DNA from: Kribbella sandramycini
GTDB taxonomy: Bacteria; Actinomycetota; Actinomycetes; Propionibacteriales; Kribbellaceae
DNA: 64,000 bases
Direction of reading: 5' to 3'
Assembly (NCBI RefSeq): GCF_013131805.1
Contig: NZ_JABJRC010000005.1
Span: 124,001-188,000 of the forward strand
Below, in pieces: positions 24,701 through 32,698 of this stretch. The notes below the pieces were generated by a model. That model ran no database searches. It was not told where the DNA came from and saw only the letters and a program-made list of their open reading frames with translations. Position 1 is the first letter of the stretch. Each line of letters starts with the position of its first letter. The translations under genes were made by a program, and so were the position numbers.

Positions 24701-24758
24701 CCGAGTCAACATCTACACCTGCCACACAGGCGTGGGCCAGAAATTCCTGCTGCCGTAA
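21747..24758 (+). CDS. Secreted sugar dehydrogenase (GSDH type) with PKD, discoidin and ricin-type modules
   Basis: This is a modular secreted protein of 1003 residues. The signal peptide (to about 31) starts at ATG 21747. Residues 35-470 form a six-bladed propeller of the glucose/sorbosone dehydrogenase type, a PQQ-dependent family: GLTNPTNVVFSPDGRVFVAE, DRGLLGLALHPGF, EGLRNPMRFAFRPGTNELWI, and FGWPCYEG. A PKD domain follows (about 480-570, NAPLQVSFDGTASSDADG), then a linker domain, a discoidin F5/8C domain (about 750-890, with ALKKPVATSSVY and DPQWLRVDLG), and a ricin-type lectin (about 890-1000) with repeated Q-x-W-like motifs (AAQQWIAQDD, GQKWTARADG). It probably oxidises sugars while bound to polymer. 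PQQ is not made by any gene in view. Confidence 0.9.
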   Translation: MRFSADALRRVLVVMCVLLLVPLTASEPARAAATPSGFSEQTVFDGLTNPTNVVFSPDGRVFVAEKSGLIKVFDSLDDTSASVFADLRTKVHNFWDRGLLGLALHPGFPADPRVYVLYTHDALIGAQAPKWGTANASDDPCPSPPGPTSDGCQVSARLSVLTSTGSAVAEQVLIEDWCQVYPSHSIGSIEFGPDGMLYAGGGDGASFTFTDYGQDGYPDSDATPDNACADGTAPVGAQLTPPTAEGGALRSQDLRTSGDPVTLDGSIIRINPDTGQAAPGNPLLSNADLNARRIVAEGLRNPMRFAFRPGTNELWIGDVGYSAWEEINRLVLPAAGVANFGWPCYEGAGRSNAYDSVNVNICESLYAAGAPAVSAPYFAYQHRAHVTANETCTVGSSSLSGMAFYAGGNYPAEYDGALFFSDYSRKCVWAMLPGADGLPDRTKIVQFASGYGSTRLQIGPGGDLFTVDYESGTIRRYVYSATNNPPTAVIQADPASGNAPLQVSFDGTASSDADGHPLSYAWDLDGDGQYDDSTAATVQRTYPAIGPVTVRLRVSDGQGGTATTSTRINVGNTAPTATITGPGPALAWKVGDAISFSGSASDAEQGALPGSALKWTLIMHHCPSDCHQHTITSFTGSNGSFAAPDHEYPSYLELRLTATDAGGLTDVKSVRLDPKTTNLSFASQPSGLSLTYLDRTVKTPAVGTTINGSTGTLAAEAAQPVGTNLYRFASWSDGGARVHNFVAPDAPTTYTATYVPKRNLALKKPVATSSVYLNRPGANAVDGSASTYWSSARSDPQWLRVDLGRVELVDRALLSWLSTSYAKAYQIQISGSGRTWKTVYSTTTGDGFIDSVAFTPNYARYVRINITARGVAGSYNGLWEFGVYGDTGSLTGIAGKCVEVAGSVVQFNTCNGAAAQQWIAQDDGTIRSQGKCLDARSTTPRSPTTPWTCDGSPGQKWTARADGTLLNKQSGLCLDAENGKSANGTRVNIYTCHTGVGQKFLLP

Positions 24759-24797
24759 CCGGACGCGGTGGACCTTGGGGGTTGGATACTGCTCGCC

Positions 24798-25604
24798 GTG
24801 TACAGACGAATCGGAGTGCTGGTTCTCGGGTGTTTGCTGGCGATGGCGCCGGTGACGGCTCAGGCGGCGGGACAGGCGACCACGGTGAAGACGCTGACGT
24901 TCAACATCCATCACGGGCAGGGGACGGACGGGAAGCTCGATCTGGAGCGGACCGCGAAGGCGATCGAGGCGTCCGGGGCCGCGGTTGTCGGGCTGCAGGA
25001 GGTCGACAAGTACTTCGATGCCCGGAGCAACTGGGTGGACCAGCCGGCCTGGCTGGCCACGCGGTTGGGGATGACGTATGTGTTCGCCCCCAACCTGGAC
25101 TGGGATCCGCTGGAGCCCGGGAAGCCGCGGCGGCAGTACGGCAACCTGGTGTTGTCGAAGTACCCGATCCTGGAGTCGCGGAACACGCCGTTGCCGAAGG
25201 TCGGGACCGAGGAGCAGCGCGGGCTGCTCGAGGCTGTACTCGACGTCAACGGCACGCCGGTGCGCTTCGCCAACACGCACCTCAACAACGCCACCCCGGC
25301 CGAGCGCCAGCAGCAAGCGACCGCGGTCGTCAACCTGCTCGGCGCCGCCACCGAGCCGACCCTGCTCGTCGGCGACCTGAACGCGATCCCGACCACGGCC
25401 GAGATCAAAACCCTGACGGCGCGCTGGAAGGACACCTGGACCGAGGTCGGCATCGGGCTCGGCTTCACCAGTTCCGTCCCGCTGCCCACCCGGCGGATCG
25501 ACTACCAGCTCCACAGCCCCGCACTGAAGGCGACCGCGGCGTCCGTCCCCTCGACGTTCGCCTCCGATCACTACCCGGTGGCCGCGACCTTCACGCTGGG
25601 CTGA
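24798..25604 (+). CDS. Secreted endonuclease/exonuclease/phosphatase-fold hydrolase
   Basis: This is a secreted protein of 268 residues. The chosen GTG at 24798 gives MYRRIGVLVLGCLLAMAPVTAQA, a normal signal peptide; GTG at 24768 would add ten residues with an acidic start. The fold motifs are TLTFNIHHGQG, the metal-binding Glu in VVGLQEVD, then FANTHLNN, LLVGDLNAIP and the catalytic end FASDHYPV. The family includes DNases, sphingomyelinases and phosphatases of phosphoinositides; the conserved RIDYQL suggests an active phosphodiesterase. The substrate is unknown. It follows the sugar dehydrogenase by 39 bp and may be co-transcribed with it. Confidence 0.88.
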   Translation: MYRRIGVLVLGCLLAMAPVTAQAAGQATTVKTLTFNIHHGQGTDGKLDLERTAKAIEASGAAVVGLQEVDKYFDARSNWVDQPAWLATRLGMTYVFAPNLDWDPLEPGKPRRQYGNLVLSKYPILESRNTPLPKVGTEEQRGLLEAVLDVNGTPVRFANTHLNNATPAERQQQATAVVNLLGAATEPTLLVGDLNAIPTTAEIKTLTARWKDTWTEVGIGLGFTSSVPLPTRRIDYQLHSPALKATAASVPSTFASDHYPVAATFTLG

Positions 25605-25609
25605 CCCGG

Positions 25610-25972
25610 CTACTCCAGCCAGGTGGTTTCGAAGGTGGGGTTGGCGTGGATGTGCAGCGCCTCGTACCCGCCGGGGCCGGTGCGGAACTTGTGCGGGGTG
25701 TCGGCGGGGACGACGAGGATCTGCCCGGCGCGACCGACGACCTGCTGGTCGGCGACGGTGAAGGTCGCGGAGCCGCGGCGGATGATGAAGGTCTCGGCGT
25801 AGGGGTGCATGTGCAGGCGCGGCCCGACGCCTTCCTGGGTGGTGGACTCCAGGATCAGTGACACTCCGGCACCGCCGGGCAACTCTGTGTAGTTCTCCTC
25901 CCAGCCTTCGCCGTCCTCCTGGCCGTTGGCGCGATTGATGACGTGGGCGCCGGTGTTCGCGATCTCGGTCAC
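25610..25972 (-). CDS. Cupin-domain protein
   Basis: This is a small cupin of 120 residues. The cupin 1 motif is GPRLHMHPYAETFIIRRGSA and cupin 2 is ILVVPADTPHKFRTG; the His and Glu residues of motif 1 are in place to bind a metal. Proteins of this size may be isomerases, dioxygenases or sensors, and nothing narrows it. GTG at 25972 follows GGAGGAAAC; upstream in-frame ATG 26041 is less likely because that region lacks cupin features. It ends 5 bp from the stop of the convergent hydrolase. Confidence 0.82.
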   Translation of the reverse strand: MTEIANTGAHVINRANGQEDGEGWEENYTELPGGAGVSLILESTTQEGVGPRLHMHPYAETFIIRRGSATFTVADQQVVGRAGQILVVPADTPHKFRTGPGGYEALHIHANPTFETTWLE

Positions 25973-26114
25973 GTTTCCTCCGTTGTGTCCTTTGGAGCGC
26001 AATGGGTACTGGAGTTTTGACGGGTTGAGCAGCCAGCCCACAGCGGGACTCCCGGGGTGGGGCGACGCATCGGATGCGATGCTCCCTCACACCCGGGGTC
26101 CCACTCCAACATTT

Positions 26115-26636
26115 TCAGTCGATTTGAACGACGCCCTCGGCGTGCCGGCGGGCCAGCTCGTGGTAGATCGCGGCGTTGTGCTCGACGAACAGTTTCGGCG
26201 TCCCGTCCAGCGGGACGATCTTCTTCGCGGGGCTCCCCATCGCGACCGACTCCGGCGGGATCACCGCGCCCGGCGTCACGGTCGCCCCGGCCGCGATCAG
26301 CGTGCGGCTGCCGACGACGGCGCCGTCCAGCACGATCGCGCCGTTGCCGACCAGCGCCTGCTCGCCGATCACGCAGTCGTGGACCAGGCACTGGTGACCG
26401 ACCGTCGCGTTCGGGCCGACCTCACAGCCGTCGCGGTTGGAGTGGATCACCGAGTTGTCCTGGACATTCGCGCCGGCGCGGATCGTGATCGTGCCCAGAT
26501 CGGCCCGGATCACCACGCCGTACCAGATCGAGGCCTTGGCCTCGACGATCACATCACCCACCAAGGTCGCCGTCGGCGCGATCCACGCGTCGGGGTGGAC
26601 GGTCGGGCTCTTACCTTCGAACGAGAACAGCGGCAT
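26115..26636 (-). CDS. Gamma-class carbonic anhydrase-like hexapeptide protein
   Basis: This protein of 173 residues has the left-handed beta-helix of hexapeptide repeats (DAWIAPTATLVGDVIVEAKA and GEQALVGNGAIVLDGAVVG). The three metal-binding His of gamma carbonic anhydrases can be placed in NSVIHSNRD and TVGHQCLVH, and the usual MGSPAKKI is near the C-terminus. It may hydrate CO2; many relatives (YrdA, PaaY) have weak or thioester activities. The ATG at 26636 fits the family start MPLFSFEGK. It lies 10 bp after the response regulator on the same strand, so it may be read through from the two-component operon. Confidence 0.88.
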   Translation of the reverse strand: MPLFSFEGKSPTVHPDAWIAPTATLVGDVIVEAKASIWYGVVIRADLGTITIRAGANVQDNSVIHSNRDGCEVGPNATVGHQCLVHDCVIGEQALVGNGAIVLDGAVVGSRTLIAAGATVTPGAVIPPESVAMGSPAKKIVPLDGTPKLFVEHNAAIYHELARRHAEGVVQID

Positions 26637-26646
26637 AGGCCGGAGC

Positions 26647-27309
26647 CTACGCGCGCCAGCGATAGCGGCGTTCCGGACGGCCTGTCGCGCCGTACCGCAA
26701 CGCAACCGCCGCTTGCTCCCGCGTGCAGAAGAACTCCAGGTAGCGGCGCGCGCTGACCCGGGAGAGCCCGACCTGCTCCGCGCACTCGGCCGCTGACAGG
26801 CTGTCGGCGCCGCGCAGCGCAGTCGCCACCAGGACGGCGGTCTCCTGGCTCAGCCCCTTCGGCAGCCGATTCGCCGGCGGCCGGGACGGCGTCAGCACCC
26901 GATCGACGTCCGCCTGGCTGGTCACCTGATCGGGGACGCTCGCCCGCTGCCGCACGTACTGCTGCAACCGAGATCGCAGATCCTCGAAACCGAAGGGTTT
27001 CAGCAGGTAGTTCACGACCCCTTGCCGGACGGCGCCGCGGACGGCGTCCGCCTCCCGCGCGGCCGTGATGACCAGGATGTCGCAGTCGGGCTGCTCGGCG
27101 CGCAGCCGGCCGATCAGCTCGATCCCGAAGATATCCGGCAGGTAGAGGTCGAGCAGGACCAGATCCGGCCGCAGTTCGCGGATCGCGGTCAGCGCCTGCT
27201 CGCCGGAGTTCGCCGTCCCGACGACCTCGAATCCGTCCACGCGGTCCACGAACCCGCGGTGGATCCGGGCGACCATGAAATCGTCGTCGACCACCAGGAC
27301 CTTGATCAT
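26647..27309 (-). CDS. CitB/DcuR-like response regulator
   Basis: This response regulator of 220 residues has a receiver domain (1-120) with the acidic pair VVDDD, the phospho-acceptor Asp54 in LVLLDLYLPD, and Lys in YLLKPFGF. A C-terminal helix-turn-helix includes LSAAECAEQVGLSRVSARRY. This arrangement is that of the CitB/DcuR group, which respond to di- and tricarboxylates. It overlaps the kinase gene by 4 bp (ATGA), so the two are translated together. Divergent from them is the tctCBA transporter, the likely target. Confidence 0.93.
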   Translation of the reverse strand: MIKVLVVDDDFMVARIHRGFVDRVDGFEVVGTANSGEQALTAIRELRPDLVLLDLYLPDIFGIELIGRLRAEQPDCDILVITAAREADAVRGAVRQGVVNYLLKPFGFEDLRSRLQQYVRQRASVPDQVTSQADVDRVLTPSRPPANRLPKGLSQETAVLVATALRGADSLSAAECAEQVGLSRVSARRYLEFFCTREQAAVALRYGATGRPERRYRWRA

Positions 27310-28946
27310 CTCGCCCCCTCGGGCAGCGGCTGAACCGACATCCGCGCGACGAACGCCGCGCCGCCGTCGGCCAGGTTGGTGACCGCGACCTCACCGCCGC
27401 GGCGCCGGCAGATCAGCCGGATCATCGCCAGCCCGATCCCGCGCTCGCCCCCGGCGGCGGCCTTCGTGGTGAAGCCGTGCGCGAAGACCTCCTGGGCGAG
27501 CTCGGGCGCGACGCCGGGCCCGGAGTCGCGGACCTCGATCTCGACGCTGCTCGCGTCCTGGCGCAGCTCGACCTCGACCCAGGCGGGTGACAGCGGCGTC
27601 CCGGACTGCGCAGCGGCGTCGACTGCGTTGTCGACCAGATTGCCGACGACGGTCGCGACGTCCGCGGAGAGCTCGGGCGACAGGCGTTGCAGGGTGGTGC
27701 GTTCGGAGACCCGCAGCTCGACTCGGCGCTCGGCCGCGACACTCGACTTCGCCATCAGCAGCGCCGCGACGGCGGTGTCGTGAACGCGGCGGGTGACGGT
27801 CAGGTCGAGCGACTCGCGGTAGCGGTTGAGGGCCCCGACGTACGTGACGACCTCGTCGTACTCGCCGATCTGGATCAGGCCGGAGATCGTGTGCAACTGG
27901 TTTGCGAACTCGTGGGTCTGCGCGCGGAGCAGTTCGGCGGATGAGCGGAACAAGCCCAGCTCCCGCTCCAGCTGGGCCAGCTCGGTCCGGTCCCGGAGCG
28001 TGGTCACCGAGCCGAGCGAGCGGCCGTCCTTGGTCACGTGCATCCGGTTCATCACGAGCACCCGGCCGCGGCGGACGACGACGGCGTCCCGGGTGTCCTC
28101 GTGTTCGCCGGCGAGAACCTCGAACAACCGGCCGACAATGTTCAGCTCGCGGAGGCTGCGCCCGACGGCGTCCGCGGGCAGGTCGAGCAGGCGACGGCCG
28201 ACGTCGTTGACCAGCGTCACGCGCAACTGTGGGTCGAGGGCAACGACTCCTTCGGCGAGCCCGTAGAGCATCGCCTCGCGATGTTCGGCCAGGCCGACGA
28301 TCTCCCGCGGTTCGAGGCCGAGAGTCTGGCGTTTGATGCGCCGGGCAAGCATCCAGGAGCCGAGAAGGCCCAGCAGGCAGGCGATCCCGAGATAGATCGC
28401 CAGGTACGACGATGCCCCGCGCAACCGTTCGAGGACGGACGGCACCCGCTCGCCGACCATCACGGTGCCGATCCGGGCGCCCAGCGAGCCGTCCTCGGTG
28501 TCCTGGCTGAGGACTGGGATCTGGGCGACCAGCTCCGGCTCGGCGTCCACCCGCAACTCCCCTGACCAGCCACGGCCCTCCGTGACACCGGGATCACCCA
28601 AGGTGATCGGACTCCCGATCGCGGTCGGGTTGGTGGCCGCGATGATCTTGCCGCGCGTGTCCGCGACCGTGATCGAGGTGACGCCGGACTGGATCAGCGT
28701 CGTCTGTAGCAGCGGCGCCAGCACCTCGGCCGGGGCCGGATGCCGAATCCCGAAGCGGAGCGTCTGATTCCCGGCCAGTTGCTCGGCGAGCGCGGTCACC
28801 CGGCGGCCCTCGACCCGGTTGAACGTGGCCGCCGATTGGGCCAGCGAGACCGCGGCGACGGCGACCAGCACCACCACCACGATCGCCAGCTGCAGCACCA
28901 GCAGCTGGCCGGCCAGGGTCGGCCGCTTCCCGATTCGCAATGCCAC
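27306..28946 (-). CDS. CitA/DcuS-like sensor histidine kinase
   Basis: This membrane sensor of 546 residues has one membrane segment at about 14-36, an external PAS-like sensor (40-175) with SGVTSITVADTRGKIIAATN, a second segment at 181-200, a cytoplasmic PAS domain (215-315), and a kinase core. The phosphorylated His is His345 in RAQTHEFANQLHTISGLIQ, typical of the CitA/DcuS group. N-box NLVDNAVDAA, G1 DSGPGVAPE and G2 GERGIGLAMI complete the ATP-binding domain. It probably senses citrate or another carboxylate and drives the tct genes through the adjacent regulator. Confidence 0.93.
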   Translation of the reverse strand: MALRIGKRPTLAGQLLVLQLAIVVVVLVAVAAVSLAQSAATFNRVEGRRVTALAEQLAGNQTLRFGIRHPAPAEVLAPLLQTTLIQSGVTSITVADTRGKIIAATNPTAIGSPITLGDPGVTEGRGWSGELRVDAEPELVAQIPVLSQDTEDGSLGARIGTVMVGERVPSVLERLRGASSYLAIYLGIACLLGLLGSWMLARRIKRQTLGLEPREIVGLAEHREAMLYGLAEGVVALDPQLRVTLVNDVGRRLLDLPADAVGRSLRELNIVGRLFEVLAGEHEDTRDAVVVRRGRVLVMNRMHVTKDGRSLGSVTTLRDRTELAQLERELGLFRSSAELLRAQTHEFANQLHTISGLIQIGEYDEVVTYVGALNRYRESLDLTVTRRVHDTAVAALLMAKSSVAAERRVELRVSERTTLQRLSPELSADVATVVGNLVDNAVDAAAQSGTPLSPAWVEVELRQDASSVEIEVRDSGPGVAPELAQEVFAHGFTTKAAAGGERGIGLAMIRLICRRRGGEVAVTNLADGGAAFVARMSVQPLPEGAR

Positions 28947-29107
28947 GGCCGCATGATCACCGCTGGAACCGGTCCGAGGCCACCCCTCGACGCGAAACGA
29001 GTCGTGACCACAATGAACTCAACCTCCGCTGCGGTCACAACGCAGACGGCGGACCGCCCGCCCAGCCACGATCTCGACCACATCCCCTGTGTGAAAGGAC
29101 TCCGCTG

Positions 29108-30103
29108 ATGAGGTTCAAGGTGTGGATTGCGGCGGTGGCGCTGGTGGGGGTCAGCGCCTGTGGAGCGACGGCGGAGAAGGGCGATTCCGCGAACACCGGC
29201 AGTGACAAGCCGGTCACCGGGCTACGGCTGATGGTGCCGAACACGGCCGGCGGCGGGTACGACACGACGGCGCGGGTCGCGGCGAAGGTCCTGGACGACG
29301 CGAAGATCGCGACCGGTGTCCAGGTGTTCAACCTGCCCGGCGCGGGCGGGACGGTCGGCCTGCAGCGGACCGTCAACGAGAAGGGCAACGGCAAACTGGC
29401 CCTGCAGATGGGGCTCGGCGTGGTCGGGGCGACGTACACCTCGAAGTCGAAGGCGACGCTGACCCAGACGACGCCGCTGGCCAAGCTGATCGAGGAGGCC
29501 GGGGCGATCGTCGTCCCGAAGGATTCGCCGTACCGGACGATCGGCGATCTGGTCAGCGCGTGGAAGGCGAACCCGAAGTCGTTCGCGGTCGGCGGCGGCT
29601 CGTCGCCCGGCGGGCCGGACCACCTGTTGCCGATGCAGCTCGCGCAGGCGGTCGGCATCGATCCGAAGCAGGTCAACTTCATCTCGTACGACGGCGGCGG
29701 CGAGCTGCTGCCCGCGTTGCTCGGCAACAAGATCGCGTTCGGCGCCAGCGGTTTCGGTGAGTTCCTCGACCAGGTGGCGAGCGGGCAGCTGCGGGTGCTC
29801 GCGGTGACGAGTGAGCAGCCGGTCGACGCGCTGAAGGACGTGCCGACGCTGAAGGGGTCGGGGATCGACCTGGTCTTCACCAACTGGCGCGGGATCGTCG
29901 CGCCGCCGGAGATCAGCGCCGCCGACAAGCAGCTATGGATCGACGCGCTGACCCGGATGCACGATTCGGAGCAGTGGAAGGCCGAGCTGACGAAACACGG
30001 CTGGACGGATGCCTTCGTCACCGGTGACGCGTTCGGGACGTTCCTGGCCGAGCAGGACAAGGCGGTCGCCGATGTCCTGACCAAGCTGGGTCTGGCGGCG
30101 TGA
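29108..30103 (+). CDS. tctC: Tripartite tricarboxylate transporter substrate-binding lipoprotein
   Basis: This is the external binding protein of a TctABC carboxylate importer, 331 residues. The signal peptide ends in lipobox VSAC with Cys18, so it is membrane-anchored. Family motifs are VPNTAGGGYDTTARVAA, FNLPGAGGTVGL, and KSFAVGGGSSPGGPDHL. The ATG at 29108 follows AAAGGA. Its stop overlaps the tctB start by 4 bp. It collects citrate-like substrates outside the cell and hands them to TctA/TctB. Confidence 0.93.
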   Translation: MRFKVWIAAVALVGVSACGATAEKGDSANTGSDKPVTGLRLMVPNTAGGGYDTTARVAAKVLDDAKIATGVQVFNLPGAGGTVGLQRTVNEKGNGKLALQMGLGVVGATYTSKSKATLTQTTPLAKLIEEAGAIVVPKDSPYRTIGDLVSAWKANPKSFAVGGGSSPGGPDHLLPMQLAQAVGIDPKQVNFISYDGGGELLPALLGNKIAFGASGFGEFLDQVASGQLRVLAVTSEQPVDALKDVPTLKGSGIDLVFTNWRGIVAPPEISAADKQLWIDALTRMHDSEQWKAELTKHGWTDAFVTGDAFGTFLAEQDKAVADVLTKLGLAA

Positions 30104-30600
30104 CCGGGGCTGTCGCCCGGTCCGACAAAGCGCAGTACGGCGTCTGCGGGTTTCTCGCGATCGTCGGCGGCCTGGTGATCGCCGACGCGCTGCGGATCCA
30201 GCACATTGCCAACAGCACCGATCCGATCGGCCCGAAGCCGGTGCCGATCGTGCTCGGCGTGCTGCTGCTCGTGGTCGCCGTCCTGTACGCCGTCGACGTC
30301 GCCCGCGGCGGGACCGGCGAGGCCGAGGGCGGTGAGGACGTCGACCCGACGTCTCCCGTCGACTGGCGGACGGTCGGGCTGCTGATCGCGGCGTTCGCGG
30401 TGAACCTGGTGCTGATCGAACCGGCCGGATGGGTGATCAGCGGAGCGGTGCTGTTCTGGGGTTCGGCGTACGCGCTGGGGAGCCGGAACCACCTGCGCAA
30501 CCTGGTGATCGCGGTCGGGTTGTCGCTGACGACGTTCTATTTGTTCGCGATCGGGCTCGGCGTCAACCTGCCGGCCGGCGTACTGCAAGGGATCTTGTGA
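30100..30600 (+). CDS. tctB: Tripartite tricarboxylate transporter small membrane subunit
   Basis: This subunit of 166 residues has four hydrophobic segments (near 17-30, 47-65, 93-110 and 135-155), as in TctB. GTG at 30100 overlaps the tctC stop (GTGA), and its own TGA overlaps the tctA start. TctB is required with TctA for sodium-driven uptake, though its role is poorly known. Identity rests on position, length and topology; the sequence itself is variable in the family. Confidence 0.88.
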   Translation: MTGAVARSDKAQYGVCGFLAIVGGLVIADALRIQHIANSTDPIGPKPVPIVLGVLLLVVAVLYAVDVARGGTGEAEGGEDVDPTSPVDWRTVGLLIAAFAVNLVLIEPAGWVISGAVLFWGSAYALGSRNHLRNLVIAVGLSLTTFYLFAIGLGVNLPAGVLQGIL

Positions 30601-32084
30601 TGGACCTGCTGAACGGTTTCGCCGATGTGCTGACGCCGATGAACCTGCTGCTCGCGCTGCTCGGCGTGACGGTCGGGACGGCGGTCGGCGTCCTGCCGGG
30701 GATCGGGCCGGCGATGACGGTCGCGCTGCTGCTGCCGATCACCTACGGGCTGGAGCCGGTGCAGGCGCTGATCCTGTTCGCCGGGATCTTCTACGGCGGC
30801 ATGTACGGCGGGTCGACGACGTCGATCCTGCTCAACACGCCGGGCGAATCGGCGTCCGTGGTGACGGCGATCGAAGGCAACAAGATGGCGCGCTCCGGAC
30901 GCGCCGCCCAGGCGCTGGCGACGGCGGCGATCGGGTCGTTCGTGGCCGGCACGATCGGGACGCTGCTACTCGCGCTGGTCGCGCCGCAGGTGGTCAAGTT
31001 CGCGATCAGCCTCGGGGCGCCGGACTACCTGGCGATCATGTTGCTCGCCTTCGCCGGGGCGACGTCGGTACTCGGGTCGTCGCGGATCCGCGGGATCGCG
31101 GCGCTGCTGCTCGGGTTGGTGATCGGGCTGGTCGGGATCGACAAGGTGACCGGGCAGCAGCGGCTGACGTTCGGCGTCCCACAGCTTGCCGACGGCATCG
31201 ATGTCGTGGTGGTTGCGGTGGGCATCTTTGCGGTCGGCGAGGCGCTCTGGGTGGCCGCGCACCTGCGACGGACGCCGGGCACCGTCATCCCGGTCGGGCG
31301 GCCGTGGATGGGCCGCGCGGACTGGCGGCGGTCGTGGAAACCCTGGCTGCGCGGGACGGCGTACGGGTTCCCGATCGGGGCGCTGCCGGCCGGCGGGGCG
31401 GAGATCCCGACGTTCTTGTCCTATGCGACCGAGAAGAAGCTGTCGAAACATCCGGAGGAGTTCGGCCACGGCGCCATCGAGGGCGTCGCCGGGCCGGAGG
31501 CGGCCAACAACGCCTCCGCCGCGGGCACGCTCGTCCCGATGCTCGCCCTCGGCCTCCCCACCAACGCCACCGCCGCCGTCATGCTCGCCGCCTTCACCTC
31601 CTACGGCATCCAGCCCGGCCCGCTGCTCTTCCAGCGCGAATCCCGCCTGGTCTGGGCCCTCATCGCCAGCCTCTTCATCGGCAATCTGATCCTCCTCCTG
31701 CTCAACCTCCCCCTCGCCCCCGCCTGGGCCAAACTCCTCCAGATCCCCCGCCCCTACCTCTACGCCGGCATCCTCTTCTTCGCCTCCATGGGCGCCTACG
31801 CCGTCAACGCCCAACCCCTCGACCTCGTCCTCCTGCTCCTCCTAGGCCTCCTCGGCTTCACCCTCCGCCGCTTCGGCCTCCCCGTCCTCCCCCTCATCAT
31901 CGGCGTCATCCTCGGCCCCCTCGCCGAACGCCAAGCCCGCCTCGCCCTCCAACTCTCCAACGGCCACCCCCAAGGCCTCCTCGGCGGCCCCCTCTCCTAC
32001 CTCATCTACGCGCTGATCCTCGCCCTCCTCCTCTGGCCCCTCATCTCCAAACGCCTCCCCACCCACACCAAACAACCCGCCTGA
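30600..32084 (+). CDS. tctA: Tripartite tricarboxylate transporter large membrane subunit
   Basis: This is the channel subunit, 494 residues with about 11-12 membrane segments. It has the family motif GVLPGIGPAMTVALLLPITY, the block IFYGGMYGGSTTSILLNTPG, and the second half motif GIALPTNATAAV-like (ALGLPTNATAAVMLAAF). The ATG at 30600 shares its first base with the tctB stop. The 3' third of the gene is markedly C-rich on the coding strand. A strong hairpin at 32202-32240 follows. Confidence 0.94.
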   Translation: MDLLNGFADVLTPMNLLLALLGVTVGTAVGVLPGIGPAMTVALLLPITYGLEPVQALILFAGIFYGGMYGGSTTSILLNTPGESASVVTAIEGNKMARSGRAAQALATAAIGSFVAGTIGTLLLALVAPQVVKFAISLGAPDYLAIMLLAFAGATSVLGSSRIRGIAALLLGLVIGLVGIDKVTGQQRLTFGVPQLADGIDVVVVAVGIFAVGEALWVAAHLRRTPGTVIPVGRPWMGRADWRRSWKPWLRGTAYGFPIGALPAGGAEIPTFLSYATEKKLSKHPEEFGHGAIEGVAGPEAANNASAAGTLVPMLALGLPTNATAAVMLAAFTSYGIQPGPLLFQRESRLVWALIASLFIGNLILLLLNLPLAPAWAKLLQIPRPYLYAGILFFASMGAYAVNAQPLDLVLLLLLGLLGFTLRRFGLPVLPLIIGVILGPLAERQARLALQLSNGHPQGLLGGPLSYLIYALILALLLWPLISKRLPTHTKQPA

Positions 32085-32201
32085 CCCTGGTCACCTGCTC
32101 CAACGACAGGAGGTAGTTCCCCCAGCACGCCCGCCGCCCCCCTCTCCCCAGCCGCACACCCATCACCCACCGCCCCCACCTCCTGTCCTTATCGCCGCAG
32201 G

Positions 32202-32240
32202 CCTCCACGTTTGGTGGGCCGACCCACCAAACGCCGGAGG
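32202..32240 (+). terminator. Long hairpin after tctA
   Basis: GTTTGGTGGG (32209-32218) pairs perfectly with CCCACCAAAC (32223-32232) around loop CCGA, and outer CCTCC pairs with GGAGG. It is 118 bp past the tctA stop. Its core TGGGCCGACCCA resembles the intergenic repeats near 49.2 kb. Confidence 0.55.
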
Positions 32241-32445
32241 CTCCGCCGGGGTCGGCATATCCGCCGGCCCACGCTGAGCACGTCGGCAGTTGCCTCCGCG
32301 CGACATCTCGCCGCCTGCCTCTTGGCGCACCGACCAACGGGTAAAGGTGACGCTCGGCTCCCCGCCGCCCTCCGTAGCCCACCAGCCTGACCGGGCTACT
32401 ACCCGTTCGTCGGTCCGCCTGGCGCGGCGCCCGGCGGCGCGGTTA

Positions 32446-32505
32446 TCGCGAGTCAACGGGTGCGGTAGGTGGTTAGGTGGCGACGCGGGTCACGGCGTCG
32501 GCGGG
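32446..32505 (-). repeat. Degenerate partial copy of the aminotransferase 3' end
   Basis: The block GGTGCGGTAGGTGGTTAGG and the following GCGGGTCA and GGCGTCGG match 32704-32749, the true end of the adjacent aminotransferase gene, with a few substitutions and a 4-base gap. The gap breaks the reading frame. Confidence 0.6.
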
Positions 32506-32698
32506 CCTGCGGGCTGCTCAGGGGCACCAACCGACACCCGCCGCGAAGCAGCACCCATCCGCACCCCGCCTACCAAGGCGACCACCACCCCCGTCCACCA
32601 CACCACCCCGCGTCAACCACAGCCAGGACGTCCAACGAGCTGCGGCCGCGCCGGAGGCGCCAACAGGCAGCCGCCGCGGAGCGGTGTCCTTTCGCGGG

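Larger units (their letters stand above)
32085..32698. other. Intergenic region with a repeat hairpin and an aminotransferase 3'-end copy
   Basis: The region holds no gene I can support; its open frames lack start signals and family resemblance. It contains a hairpin at 32202-32240 that belongs to a repeat family also seen at 49134-49394. It also carries a degenerate copy (about 32446-32505) of the last bases of the neighbouring aminotransferase gene. Confidence 0.6.

Noticed and set aside
23247..26090. A 947-codon open frame on the - strand opposite the sugar dehydrogenase and following genes
   Set aside because: It spans three real genes, is Arg/Val-rich and lacks family features, so it is a shadow frame.
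29004..29038. GTGACC and GGTCAC as a binding site for the CitB-like regulator
   Set aside because: The spacing of 23 bases is long and arms are short; kept only as a remark in the transporter finding.
32085..32698. Several open frames between tctA and the aminotransferase gene as small genes
   Set aside because: They are Pro/Arg-rich, lack ribosome binding sites, and change frame across the repeats.
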